Source: JAMXLO01 sp963812075 (GTDB taxonomy: Bacteria; Pseudomonadota; Alphaproteobacteria; Acetobacterales; Acetobacteraceae). Taken from it: a stretch of 64,000 nucleotides of DNA. Position numbers and translations under genes: made by a program. The stretch spans positions 124,001-188,000 of the forward strand of contig CAWETN010000008.1 of NCBI GenBank assembly GCA_963812075.1, given 5' to 3'. Each line of letters starts with the position of its first letter. The stretch's first letter is position 1. Positions 1 through 8,617 of this stretch are shown here, piece after piece. The notes under the pieces were generated by a model. The model was not told the DNA's origin, ran no database searches, and worked only from the letters and a program-made list of their open reading frames with translations.

Positions 1-810
1 TTGTTGCTGTATTCGTTTGGCGCCGTCGCACAATCGACGCCGCCGAACCCGCCGCCCGATGCCAGCAGCGCGGATGACGCGACCGAGCTCGCAAAGAAAC
101 TGCAGAACCCGATCGGCGACCTCTACAGCTTCCCTTTTCAGAATAACACCAACTTCAACGCCGGCCCGCATAAGGGCACGCAGGACATCCTCAACGTCCA
201 GCCGGTCATTCCGATCCATATCAACTCCGATTGGACGATCATCACACGCACGATCCTGCCGCTGGTATGGCAGCCATCGTTCCAGCCCGCACAGACCGTG
301 CCGTTCGGCGCCGGTCCGACCACGTTCTCGGCCTTCCTGTCGCCGGCCAACCCGACCAACGGCTGGCTATGGGGCGTTGGTCCCGTGATCCAGATACCGA
401 CGATCAGCAGCGCGACCCTGGGGTCCAACGTATGGGGCGGTGGACCAACCGGCGTGCTGGTCTACATGAAGGGACCGTGGGTTGCGGGCGCTGTGGCCAA
501 CAACGTGTGGTCGTTTGGTGGCACCCCGGGGCTGGCAGGCACGCGCTACAACACGTTCCTCGTGCAGCCTTTTGTGAACTACAATTTCGGCGGGGGTTGG
601 TATGTCACCAGCGCCCCGATCATCACCGCGAACTGGCTGACAGCCGGCAACAATGCCTGGACACTGCCGGTCGGCGGCGGGTTCGGCCGCGTGGTGAAGA
701 TCGCCGACAAGCTGCCAGTAAACCTGTCGATCAGCGCCTACTACAACGCGCTCCGTCCGGAATTCGGTTCGACGTGGCAGCTCAGGACGCAGCTCACGTT
801 CATCTTCTGA
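1..810 (+). CDS. Outer-membrane barrel-like protein ('transporter'/'neuromedin U' type), 5' end probably outside window
   Basis: The frame is open from the first base. Its opening residues, ending AVAQ before STPP, look like the tail of a signal peptide, so the real start probably lies just upstream of the window. The mature part of about 255 residues is rich in Gly, Trp, Asn and aromatic residues, has alternating hydrophobic stretches and ends in Phe (TFIF), as expected for an outer-membrane beta-barrel. It resembles alphaproteobacterial proteins annotated 'transporter' or, misleadingly, 'neuromedin U'. The substrate is unknown. No operon partner is visible; the next gene starts 108 bases downstream. 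The secreted barrel nature is fairly secure and the function is open. Confidence 0.7.
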   Translation: MLLYSFGAVAQSTPPNPPPDASSADDATELAKKLQNPIGDLYSFPFQNNTNFNAGPHKGTQDILNVQPVIPIHINSDWTIITRTILPLVWQPSFQPAQTVPFGAGPTTFSAFLSPANPTNGWLWGVGPVIQIPTISSATLGSNVWGGGPTGVLVYMKGPWVAGAVANNVWSFGGTPGLAGTRYNTFLVQPFVNYNFGGGWYVTSAPIITANWLTAGNNAWTLPVGGGFGRVVKIADKLPVNLSISAYYNALRPEFGSTWQLRTQLTFIF

Positions 811-918
811 GTATTTGGTGATGAACAGATCGATCGCATGGAGATGCTCGCTCTGAAGCAGAACACAGGTTGTGCGGCCGTGATTGCCGCCCGTTTCACC
901 TGAGGGCAATAGTCTGCG

Positions 919-1392
919 ATGGAAGGAGAGTTGTTGGAGCACGCAAGTTGGACCTGGGGGCTGTCGCTCATCGTGCTGACGATAACAATCCACGCAACGG
1001 CGGTGGTCATGATGGCCCTCGCAGGGGCGCAGATACGAGCTCGGCTAGAGCGCCGAAGGCTTGGTCTACGGTGTGTGATCCCGATTGTGATCGGCGTGCT
1101 TGCACTTGTCGGACTGCTGTTGGTTGTGCTGCATGGGGTAGAGGCGGCGATTTGGGCGGCCGCTTATTTGTGGTTGGGCGCGCTCGGTTCGCCGACTGAC
1201 GCGGTGCTCTATTCCGTGGGCGCGATGACCACAGCAGGCTCGGCACTGACGCTCGCAGGGCACTGGCGAATGGTAGGCGCGCTTAAGTCGGCGGGCGGTA
1301 TGTTGCTGTTCGGCATCAGCACAGCCTACATGTTCGCAGTCATGCAGGTGTACTGGCCGATGCTCTACCCGCCTGGTCACAAGAAAACGTAA
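919..1392 (+). CDS. Small ion-channel-like membrane protein
   Basis: This 157-residue protein has a predicted N-terminal membrane helix (about 12-35), a basic loop, a second helix (about 53-75) and a C-terminal hydrophobic segment (about 130-150). Between the last two lies a re-entrant-like stretch with the motif YSVGAMTTAGS (from about residue 98). Its placement between two helices recalls the pore loop of Ion_trans_2 potassium channels, but the selectivity signature TxGYG is absent, so conduction of potassium cannot be claimed. A run AAGGAGAG overlaps the start codon region (bases 918-927) rather than sitting cleanly upstream. It stands alone between the barrel protein and the monooxygenase. 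Call: conserved membrane protein, channel-like fold inferred. Confidence 0.6.
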   Translation: MEGELLEHASWTWGLSLIVLTITIHATAVVMMALAGAQIRARLERRRLGLRCVIPIVIGVLALVGLLLVVLHGVEAAIWAAAYLWLGALGSPTDAVLYSVGAMTTAGSALTLAGHWRMVGALKSAGGMLLFGISTAYMFAVMQVYWPMLYPPGHKKT

Positions 1393-1616
1393 CCTTGATC
1401 CACCATCGTTCGAGGCCCGCTGCTCTGATTGGCTCTGTCGAACGGAAGAGGCCGACTGCCTCCCCAACATCTATGTCCGCTTCACTCGGTACCTCGCCCG
1501 AAAGCAGCCCGTCCGCTCACCACCCATATCCGAATTTCAAACCGAGACACGACCATCCGGGCCCGGCTTGCGCGAGCCTTGTCCCGCGGCGGAAGATGCC
1601 GCCGGAGGTGTGCGCG

Positions 1617-2696
1617 ATGAAGGTGTCGTATTTCGAAACTGGTCGCTACGTGCTGCCGCCGGACGTGCCACACGAATGGCCGGTCCCGCCGGACTGCTAT
1701 GATTCGGAGATCGGCACCGCGGCGCTGCGCGGCATGGTCGAGCGCGTGCGCTTCGTCGAGCAACTGGGCTTCGACTGGATCAGCCTGTCGGAGCATCACT
1801 ACTCGCCGCGCATCCTGACGCCGTCGCCGGTGGTCTCCGCCACCTGGCTCGCCGCGCATGTCGAGCGGATCAAGATCGCGATGCTCGGGCCGATCGTGCC
1901 GGTCAGCAATCCGATCCGCATCGCCGAGGAGCTGGCGATGCTCGACACGCTGGCGCCGGGACGGATCGTGGTCGGGCTGCTGCGCGGCACCACCAACGAG
2001 TACCTCAGCTACGACCTGAACCCCGCCGAGGCGCGCGAGCGCACCGACGAAGGGATGGAGCTGATCCTGAAGGCGTGGACCGAGCCGCAGCCTTTCGGCT
2101 GGCAGGGCCGCCACTTCCAGTACCGCACCGTGTCGATCTGGCCGCGCCCGCAAGGCAAGCCGCATCCTGTCACCTATGCGTTGGGCACCAGCGCGGAGGC
2201 CGGCGAGTTCGCCGCGCGGCACCACATCGGACTTGGCGTGTCATACGGCACCTTCGAGGTGATGGGCCGCGCGACGCGCTACTATCGCGACCAGTGCGCG
2301 GAGCATGGCTGGGAGCCTGGGCCGGACGACATCATCTACCGCGCCAACATGATCCTGGCAGAGACCGACGAGGCAGCCGAGGCGGCGCTGGCCAGGCGGG
2401 ACCGGAAAGGGGCGTTCGTGGTCAGCCCCGCATTGCGCGACGCCCTGCTGGCGGCGGACGTGACGCGCAACATCGCGCACGAGCGGCGGGCGCAGCCGGT
2501 CGGCGCGGTACTGCCGATCAGCTTCTGCGGCGGGCCAGACCGCGTGGTCGAGCAGATCCGCCGCGCCCGCGAGGAGATCGGCGCCGGCGTGCTGGACCTG
2601 TCGCTGCAGGACCCCGGCTCCGGCGACACCGATGGCATGATGCGCGCGCTCGAACTGTTCGGGCGCAAGGTGCTGCCGCGCATCCAGGAGATCTGA
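1617..2696 (+). CDS. Luciferase-like (LLM class) flavin-dependent monooxygenase
   Basis: A bacterial-luciferase-like TIM-barrel protein of 359 residues, expected to use reduced FMN (or F420) to oxidise an organic substrate in the cytoplasm. It shows the usual family features: an N-terminal strand MKVSYF, the SEHHYSPR segment near residue 60, LAPGRIVVGLLRG in the first third, and a C-terminal FCGGPDRVVEQI segment. The frame stays open upstream to 1395, but that part is low in coding character; the ATG at 1617, preceded by CCGGAGGTG, gives the normal family length. The alpha/beta hydrolase follows three bases after its stop, so the two are probably co-transcribed. Substrate unknown; limonene-monooxygenase-like naming would be over-interpretation. 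Confidence 0.85.
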   Translation: MKVSYFETGRYVLPPDVPHEWPVPPDCYDSEIGTAALRGMVERVRFVEQLGFDWISLSEHHYSPRILTPSPVVSATWLAAHVERIKIAMLGPIVPVSNPIRIAEELAMLDTLAPGRIVVGLLRGTTNEYLSYDLNPAEARERTDEGMELILKAWTEPQPFGWQGRHFQYRTVSIWPRPQGKPHPVTYALGTSAEAGEFAARHHIGLGVSYGTFEVMGRATRYYRDQCAEHGWEPGPDDIIYRANMILAETDEAAEAALARRDRKGAFVVSPALRDALLAADVTRNIAHERRAQPVGAVLPISFCGGPDRVVEQIRRAREEIGAGVLDLSLQDPGSGDTDGMMRALELFGRKVLPRIQEI

Positions 2697-2698
2697 GC

Positions 2699-3484
2699 GT
2701 GACGTTCACTGAAGCTTTCATCGAGGCGGACGGCTTCCGCATCCGCACCATGCAGGCGGGAGAGGGCGCGCCGCTGGTGCATCTGCACGGCGCCGGCGGG
2801 CTGCGCATGACACCAGCGCACGACCTGCTCTGTCGCCGCCACAGGGTGATCGTGTTCGAGATGCCAGGCTTCGGCACCTCGCCGGAGAACCGCCGGACGC
2901 AGACCCTGTCCGAACTCGGCGCCACGATGTGGTCTGCGGTGGCGCAGCTTGGCATCGAGCGCTGCAACCTGATGGCCACCTCGTTCGGTGCGCGCGTGGC
3001 GCTGTGGATGGCAGTGCAGCAGCCTGAAAACGTGCAGGCACTGGTGCTGGAATCGCCCGCCGCGATCCGGCCGCAGGGGCATCAGCCGCCGGCCGGAACG
3101 CCCGAACAGATGGCGCGCCTGCTGTACGCGCACCCCGAACGACTTCCACCGATGCCGGCGATGGATCCCACCATTGTCGCAAAGCAGCGCACGCTGACCG
3201 GACGCCTGCGCGGACCCGATCGCGACCCGGAGCTCGAGACGCGGATGCGCGCACTGGCAACGCCTACTCTCGTGCTGTTCGGCACGCGCGACCGCGTCGT
3301 GCCGCCGGAGATGGGCCGTCACTACAAGGTGCTGCTGCCGAACTGCCATCTGGTGCTGGTGTACCATGCGGGACACGCGATCGGCACGGAACGGCCCGAG
3401 GCGTTCGCCGACGTGACGCTCGATTTCCTCGAACGGCACGAGGCGTTCGTCATCAGCCGCACGGAGACGGTCATCCACCCCTGA
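2699..3484 (+). CDS. Alpha/beta hydrolase
   Basis: A 261-residue alpha/beta-hydrolase-fold enzyme starting at a GTG three bases after the monooxygenase stop. An oxyanion-type HLHGAGG motif lies near residue 25. The nucleophile elbow is ATSFGAR (about residue 95), so the first small residue of GxSxG is Ala. The acid is in GTRDRVVPP and the catalytic His in YHAGHAIG near the C-terminus. Tight spacing suggests it hydrolyses a product of the neighbouring flavin monooxygenase, for example an ester or ring-cleavage product; that is inference. It ends tail-to-tail with the MFS gene, overlapping it by 14 bases. Confidence 0.85.
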   Translation: MTFTEAFIEADGFRIRTMQAGEGAPLVHLHGAGGLRMTPAHDLLCRRHRVIVFEMPGFGTSPENRRTQTLSELGATMWSAVAQLGIERCNLMATSFGARVALWMAVQQPENVQALVLESPAAIRPQGHQPPAGTPEQMARLLYAHPERLPPMPAMDPTIVAKQRTLTGRLRGPDRDPELETRMRALATPTLVLFGTRDRVVPPEMGRHYKVLLPNCHLVLVYHAGHAIGTERPEAFADVTLDFLERHEAFVISRTETVIHP

Positions 3485-4612
3485 ACGACAGCATCCGCCC
3501 GCCAGCCGCGACGCCGAGTTGAAGGACCAGCAGGATCAGGAAGGCGGCGGGCAGGCTGGTCGCGTATGCGACGAAGCCGATCATCGCCGGGCCGGCGAGA
3601 ATGCCGGCATAGCCCAGCGTGGTGATCGCCGCGACCGCCACGTGCTCCGGCATCAGCGACTGCCGGCCGACGCGCGTGTAGAGGGCAGGCACGGTGTTGG
3701 CACAGCCGAGGCCGATGAGCGCGAAGCCGGCCAGTGATGATTGCCAGGATCCGCGCCAGCGTCGCGAGCCCGAACCCCGCGGCGGCGCAGAGTCCGCCGC
3801 ACACGACGACTGTGCGGCCGCCGAACCGTTGGACGATGTGGTCGCCGGCCAGTCGTCCGATCGTCATCGCCAATGCGAACGCCGCGTAGCCAAGGCCGGC
3901 ATAGGCCGGGTCCATCCGGTCGACCGATGTCAGGTAGACGGCACTCCAGTCGAGGATCGCACCTTCGGAGAGGAATGCGACGAAACAGAGCGCGCCGATG
4001 AACAGCACGACGCCGCGCGGGATGGCGAACACGACGCCGCTCTCCCGGCTGCGATCAGCGAGCACGTGCGGCCAGGCCACGGTCAGTGCAACCACGATCG
4101 CCGGCCACGACACAGAGCGTCGCGCCCAATGGCGAGGCTCCCGCGCCCAGCATTGCAGTGACGCAGCCGGCGCCGGCGATGCCGCCGAGGCTGAACAGGC
4201 CGTGAAAGCCCGACATCATCGCCCGTCCGCTGGCGCGCTCGACCACGATCGCCTGGAGGTTCATCGTCACATCGATGGCGCCGAGGCTGCCGCCAAGAAC
4301 CAGCAGGCAGACGGCGAGCCACGTCGGGCTGGAAACCACCGCCAACAGCGGGAGCGCCACGCAGAGCGGCACGGACGCCGCCATGATGACGCAGCGGCAA
4401 CCAAAGCGTGCGGCGAGCGCGCTCGCCTGCGACATCGTGGCAATCGACCCCGCCCCGAGGCAGAGCAGCAGGAGCCCGAGCGTGTCCTCGGCGATCGCCG
4501 CCCGCTGCTGCGCGAACGGCACCAGCGGCGCCCATGCCGACATGGCGAACCCCGAGACAAAGAACACGATGCGCGTGGCGATCTGTTCGCGACGTCCGAT
4601 GAGCCGGGTCAA
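3471..4612 (-). pseudogene. MFS transporter, interrupted by two frameshifts
   Basis: Three frames together encode one 12-helix major facilitator protein of about 380 residues. The N-terminal part runs from a TTG at 4612 (LTRLIGRREQ, then FVSGFAMSAWAPLVPFAQ) to about 4100. The middle part starts near AIVVALTVAWPHV. The C-terminal part starts near 3735 (ALYTRVGRQSLMPEHV). Each junction needs one extra base to be removed. The TTG overlaps the stop of the upstream phnE (TTGA), implying translational coupling, so the transporter probably belongs to the same uptake operon. With both joints repaired no family block is missing, so a sequencing error is as likely as a true pseudogene. Substrate unknown. 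Confidence 0.75.
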
Positions 4613-5445
4613 CCGATCAGCCGCCGCCTCACTCGCGCCGATACCTGGTCGATCACCGCCACGGTGACCAGGATCAGGATGATGATGAACGCCACCTCGT
4701 CCCAGTAGCGCACCCTGATCCGTTCGGCGATCTGCAGCCCGATGCCGCCCGCACCGACGACGCCGAGGATCGCCGCACTGCGCGTGTTGCTCTCGAACGC
4801 GTACAGCACCTGCGCAAGCAGTACCGGCAGCACCTGCGGCAGCAGGCCGAAGCGGATCACCAGAAGGCGCGAACCGCCGGTCGCGGTGATCGCCTCCATC
4901 TGCCGCCGGTCGGCGTTCTCGATCGCCTCGGCGAACTGCTTCGCCAGCACGCAGATATCGGCGGCGGCGATCGCCATCACGCCGGCCAGCGGCCCAAGTC
5001 CGACCGCGCGCACGAACGCCAGCGCCCAGATGAGCTGGTCCACGCCACGGAATGCGTCGAACACGCGGCGCACCGAGAAATGCGCCAGCGCGTTCACCAG
5101 CACGTTGCGTGCGCCGAGGAAACCGAGCGGCAACGCGATCATCGCGGCGACGAAGGTGCCGAGAAAGGCCATCGCGACACTTTCTGCCAGCCCTTGCAGG
5201 ATGTCCTGCCACTGCGCGCCAGGGCTTGGCGGGATCATCTGGCGCAGGATGACGAACAGCCCGGAGATGCCGCGTGACAGCCGCGCCGGGGTGATGTCGA
5301 ACCAGATGCACAGCGCGACGAACCAGGCGACGAACAGCAGCGCGCCTGCCCCGCGCAGCACGCGCGTCAGACGCGACGGGGCAAAGATCCGCGGGAAGCG
5401 CGCGCGCAGCTCAGCGAGGTCGCTCGACGTGCCATCGCTTGTCAT
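4609..5445 (-). CDS. phnE: Phosphonate-type ABC transporter permease (second PhnE)
   Basis: An inner-membrane permease of about 278 residues from the ATG at 5445. It has the BPD_transp_1 fold, the PhnE family segment QDILQGLAESVAMAFLGT, and a permease-ATPase coupling (EAA) loop around TGGSRLLVIRFGLLPQVLP. A helix with VVGAGGIGLQI follows. The frame is open further upstream to 5520, but that extension lies inside a dispersed palindromic repeat (5440-5525) and is not likely to be coding. It is the second of two adjacent, non-identical PhnE genes; such pairs can form a heterodimeric channel. The start codon itself sits in the first arm of the repeat. Confidence 0.88.
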   Translation of the reverse strand: MTSDGTSSDLAELRARFPRIFAPSRLTRVLRGAGALLFVAWFVALCIWFDITPARLSRGISGLFVILRQMIPPSPGAQWQDILQGLAESVAMAFLGTFVAAMIALPLGFLGARNVLVNALAHFSVRRVFDAFRGVDQLIWALAFVRAVGLGPLAGVMAIAAADICVLAKQFAEAIENADRRQMEAITATGGSRLLVIRFGLLPQVLPVLLAQVLYAFESNTRSAAILGVVGAGGIGLQIAERIRVRYWDEVAFIIILILVTVAVIDQVSARVRRRLIG

Positions 5446-5525
5446 TGCGAGGAGCGCGGCGACGAAGCAACCTCGGTGACATTGCGCACGATCATCGAGA
5501 TTGCTTCGCTTCGCTCGCAATGACA
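5440..5525. repeat. Dispersed palindromic (REP-like) element, copy 1, complete
   Basis: The arms TGTCATTGCGA (5440) and TCGCAATGACA (ending 5525) are exact reverse complements. The similarity continues inward through GAAGCAA and CGAG, giving a long imperfect hairpin. Related copies lie at 18768-18860 and 46625-46654 in this window. It separates the two phnE genes and could act as an intra-operon RNA stem. Confidence 0.75.
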
Positions 5526-5541
5526 GTGGAACCGATGCGCG

Positions 5542-6411
5542 TCACGCTACCCGCCCGATGGCCCGCGTGCGCAGCCACTCCGAGGTCAGATCGATCAGAC
5601 TCACCGTCAGGATGATCAGCACGATGATGGCGCCGATCTCCTGGTAGTAATTGAAGCTGATCACCGAATAGAGCTCCTGGCCGATTCCCCCTGCCCCCAC
5701 GAACCCGATCACCGTCGCGCCGCGCACGTTGATCTCGAAGCGCAGCAGCACGTAGCTCAGGAAGTTCGGCATCACCTGCGGCAGGATGGCGAAGCGCACG
5801 GACTTCACCCAGTTGGCGCCGACCGCGCGCATCGCATCCCATGGGCCGCTGTCCGCATTCTCCACCACTTCGGCGAACAGCTTCCCCAGCGCGCCCACGG
5901 TGTGCAGTGCGATCGCCAGGATGCCGGCGAGCGGACCGACGCCGAAGGTCCACACCAGGATCAGCGCGTACACAATGTCGGGCACGGTGCGGAACAACTC
6001 GAGCAGGCGGCGGCATACGAAATGCGCGGTGCGGCTCGGCGCCAGATTGGCCGCGGCGGGAAAGCACAGCAGCAGCGCGACGGCCGCGCCGCCAAGCGTG
6101 GCCAGGGCCGCCATCTGGCTGGTCTCGAACAGCAGCCACAGCCAGCTGTCGAGCCGGTACATCCAATAGGCGAAGGAACCCTGCGTCTGCGTGCCGGCGA
6201 ACAGCGCGTGCAGTCGCAGATCGGGGATCAGCTTGGCGAAATACTCGCCGATGCGCGGCGCGCCGGCGATCAGCGACGACGGATACGCCTCGGACACCCA
6301 CGCGGCGAGCAACAGGGCCGCGCCAAGCAGCACAACCGCGCCGGCGCCCGAGATGCGCCGCGTCCGACGGCGCGCCGCGAATGCCGCCTCGACGGTGGCG
6401 ACCTCGGTCAC
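5542..6411 (-). CDS. phnE: Phosphonate-type ABC transporter permease (first PhnE)
   Basis: This 289-residue integral membrane permease starts with a short cytoplasmic Arg-rich N-terminus and a first helix at about 22-42. The BPD_transp_1 core contains FRTVPDIVYALILVW. The coupling loop is GANWVKSVRFAILPQVMP near residue 200, followed by GFVGAGGIGQEL, the PhnE hallmark. Its start codon overlaps the stop of phnD by four bases (ATGA type), so the genes are translationally coupled. Substrate specificity (phosphonate, phosphite or another oxyanion/organophosphorus compound) cannot be read from the permease. Confidence 0.9.
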   Translation of the reverse strand: MTEVATVEAAFAARRRTRRISGAGAVVLLGAALLLAAWVSEAYPSSLIAGAPRIGEYFAKLIPDLRLHALFAGTQTQGSFAYWMYRLDSWLWLLFETSQMAALATLGGAAVALLLCFPAAANLAPSRTAHFVCRRLLELFRTVPDIVYALILVWTFGVGPLAGILAIALHTVGALGKLFAEVVENADSGPWDAMRAVGANWVKSVRFAILPQVMPNFLSYVLLRFEINVRGATVIGFVGAGGIGQELYSVISFNYYQEIGAIIVLIILTVSLIDLTSEWLRTRAIGRVA

Positions 6412-7364
6412 CGACGCCGGCGCTGTGCCGCCTCCTGCTGCAGCATGTCGATGAACACCTGGAAGTCTGCGTGCTGCACCGGGACCCAGCCCTTGCCGCT
6501 GCCCATGTCGAACGTGTGGTAGACATCGGGATACGCCGTCGGCAGCGCCAGGTGGAACGCCAGCATGTCGGCCTGGTAGCTCGCCGGCGTGCTCTTCCGC
6601 ACGGTCAGCGGGCCGTTCAGGATCGGCCGCGACTTCCAGATGATGCGCAATTCGTTCATGTCGAGCATGTGCTTGTCGACCATCATGCGCAGGTTGCCGC
6701 GCGTGTAGCCGACCGCCGGATCGCCGACGCCCGATGTCCAGGTGACGCCGGCGTCGTACTGGTGGTTGAGCACCGCCACCACAGCCTGCTCATGGCCGCC
6801 GGCGAATCCCGTGCGCCCAAAGTACTTGTTCGGCTCCGGATCGATGCCCTGCGCCCGGAACTCGGCGCGCGGGATCAGATAGCCCGATGCGCTGTTCGGG
6901 TCGGCCCAGGCCAGCGAATGCCCCTTCATGTCGGCGAGCGAGGCGATGCCGCTGTCGGCGCGGGTGTACATCACCGCAACGTAGGAGTTGCTGCCGTCCT
7001 GCTCCTGCGTCACCACCAGCGGCACCACGTCGCCGTTGCTCTCCAGCCAGGCCGAGGCATAGGCGGCCGGGCTCATATAGGCGTTCTCCAGCTGCCTGGC
7101 GGCGAAGGCCTGGATCACGCCGGCATAGTCGGCGGCGACCAGCAGCTTCACCGGCACCTCGAACGTGCTCTCCATCAGCTTCTTGTAGCCATCGACGCGG
7201 GCCAGCCGGTCGGCATCGTTCTCGCCGCCCAGCAGGCCGATGCGCATCACCGGAATCTCCTTCGCCCAGTCGCGCTTGCCGGGCTTCGGCATCTCCTGCG
7301 CCATCGCCCCACGGGCGAGCAGCAGGGCGCCGAAACCGACCGTGGCGCCGCGTCGTGTGATCAT
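6408..7364 (-). CDS. phnD: Phosphate/phosphonate-family periplasmic binding protein PhnD
   Basis: A 318-residue solute-binding protein with a twin-arginine-like N-terminus (MITRRG) and a signal peptide ending around AMAQ at residue 23. The mature domain matches the PhnD/TauT-like fold, with MRIGLLGGENDADRL at the N-terminus, YMSPAAYASAW, and the hinge/ligand segment DPNSASGYLIPR. Downstream on the same strand are two overlapping phnE permeases. No phnC ATPase lies in the cluster, so the importer must borrow one or have it elsewhere. Upstream (24 bases) is an HsaA-like monooxygenase, pointing to uptake coupled to oxidative breakdown. The true ligand is unknown. Confidence 0.88.
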   Translation of the reverse strand: MITRRGATVGFGALLLARGAMAQEMPKPGKRDWAKEIPVMRIGLLGGENDADRLARVDGYKKLMESTFEVPVKLLVAADYAGVIQAFAARQLENAYMSPAAYASAWLESNGDVVPLVVTQEQDGSNSYVAVMYTRADSGIASLADMKGHSLAWADPNSASGYLIPRAEFRAQGIDPEPNKYFGRTGFAGGHEQAVVAVLNHQYDAGVTWTSGVGDPAVGYTRGNLRMMVDKHMLDMNELRIIWKSRPILNGPLTVRKSTPASYQADMLAFHLALPTAYPDVYHTFDMGSGKGWVPVQHADFQVFIDMLQQEAAQRRRR

Positions 7365-7387
7365 GCCTGCGAAATCCTCCCTGAGCC

Positions 7388-8599
7388 TCAGAACACAAAG
7401 CGCTGCGACGGCACGAACTGCGGCGGCGCCAGGCCCAGCATCGCCTGGGCGTACAGCGTGCCGCTGAACTCGAGGTTGGCCGCCGGGTGGTTGCGCATCG
7501 CCAGCAGGTCGCGGAACGCACGCTGCAGCACCCCATCGGCGCGCATCGTGCGGCCGCCATTCACCGCCACCAGGGCGCAGACCGCGTCGGTACAGGCGTG
7601 GTGCGCCAGCGCCGCCTCGTACAGCGCCTGTACCCGGCGCGGGAACGGGATCGTCTCGCCGGCGTCGAGCGTGGCGCGCAATTCGCGCCAGGTCGCCGCG
7701 AGCCGCATGCGCGCGCTGCCGGTCTCGACCAGGGCGCGCGCCAGGGGACGGTTCACCGCGGGATCGCGCGCCACCGGGGGGCCGCCATAGGCGGAGACGC
7801 GCGCGCGGTTGCTGTCGATGAATGCCTCCACTGCACCGAGCGCGGCGCCGATCGCCGGTGCTGCGATGGTGTAGCCGAACACCAGCCGCCAGGGCAGGCG
7901 GAAATACGGCCGGTCGTTGACCGCGAAGCCAGGGTCGCGGCCGTGATAGACATCGACCACACTGTGCGTGCGGTGCTCGGGAACGAATGCGTCCTCGATC
8001 AGCAGGTCCTTGCTGCCGGTCCCGGCGAGGCCGGTCACCTGCCAGCTGCCCTGGTCGATCGTGAAGTCGCCGCGCGGCACCAGGAAGGTGCGGAACTCGC
8101 CATCGCCGTCCGGGATCACGCCGCCGATCAGCGCCCAGCTGCAGTGGTCCACACCGCTGGAGAACGGCCAGCGGCCGGAGAGGCGGTAGCCGCCATCGAC
8201 ACGGCGCACGGCGCCGGTCGGTGCCAGCGACGACGCGATGCGCGCATCACGGTCCTCGGCCCACACGTCGCGCTGCGCCGCGTCGGCGAACAGCGCGACC
8301 TGCCACGGATGGATGCCGACGACGCTCGCCACCCAGCCCGTCGAGGCGCACGCCGAGGCGATCAGCGCCATGCCCTCGTAGAAGGTCGCATGGTCGATCT
8401 CCAGGCCACCCCATTGCCGCGGCTGCGTGGCGCGGAATACGCCGATGTCGGTCAGCTCCTGGATGGTGTCATCGGGCACCCTGCCAAGCTGCTCCGTTTC
8501 TCCGGCACGCGCGCGGATGCCGGGAAGACCTCGGGTGATGTCGGCAAGGAACTGCCTGGAACGCGCCTCGGACGATTCGGCCAGAACGGTATCGGGCAT
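7388..8599 (-). CDS. Acyl-CoA-dehydrogenase-fold flavin monooxygenase (HsaA-like)
   Basis: This 403-residue protein has the acyl-CoA dehydrogenase fold. Its markers (RATQPRQWGGLEI near residue 60, LSGRWPFSSGVDH near 145, and a tail ending in PSQRFVF) place it with the oxygenase components of group D two-component monooxygenases such as HsaA and HpaB-like enzymes, rather than with true dehydrogenases. Such enzymes take FMNH2 or FADH2 from a separate reductase and hydroxylate aromatics or related compounds. No flavin reductase is visible in the window. It lies directly upstream of phnD and downstream of the quinone reductase gene on the same strand. Confidence 0.8.
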   Translation of the reverse strand: MPDTVLAESSEARSRQFLADITRGLPGIRARAGETEQLGRVPDDTIQELTDIGVFRATQPRQWGGLEIDHATFYEGMALIASACASTGWVASVVGIHPWQVALFADAAQRDVWAEDRDARIASSLAPTGAVRRVDGGYRLSGRWPFSSGVDHCSWALIGGVIPDGDGEFRTFLVPRGDFTIDQGSWQVTGLAGTGSKDLLIEDAFVPEHRTHSVVDVYHGRDPGFAVNDRPYFRLPWRLVFGYTIAAPAIGAALGAVEAFIDSNRARVSAYGGPPVARDPAVNRPLARALVETGSARMRLAATWRELRATLDAGETIPFPRRVQALYEAALAHHACTDAVCALVAVNGGRTMRADGVLQRAFRDLLAMRNHPAANLEFSGTLYAQAMLGLAPPQFVPSQRFVF

Positions 8600-8617
8600 G
8601 GGACCTCTCCTGCCGGC

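Noticed and set aside
4609..5520. Long N-terminal extension of phnE (start at 5520)
   Set aside because: The extra 25 residues are encoded by the palindromic repeat and are not part of the permease family.
5841..7790. Long plus-strand open frame of 649 codons over the phn genes
   Set aside because: It lies antisense to phnE and phnD, which have clear family motifs; the translation is Arg/Pro/Ala-rich without domains. High GC at third positions produces such shadows throughout the window.
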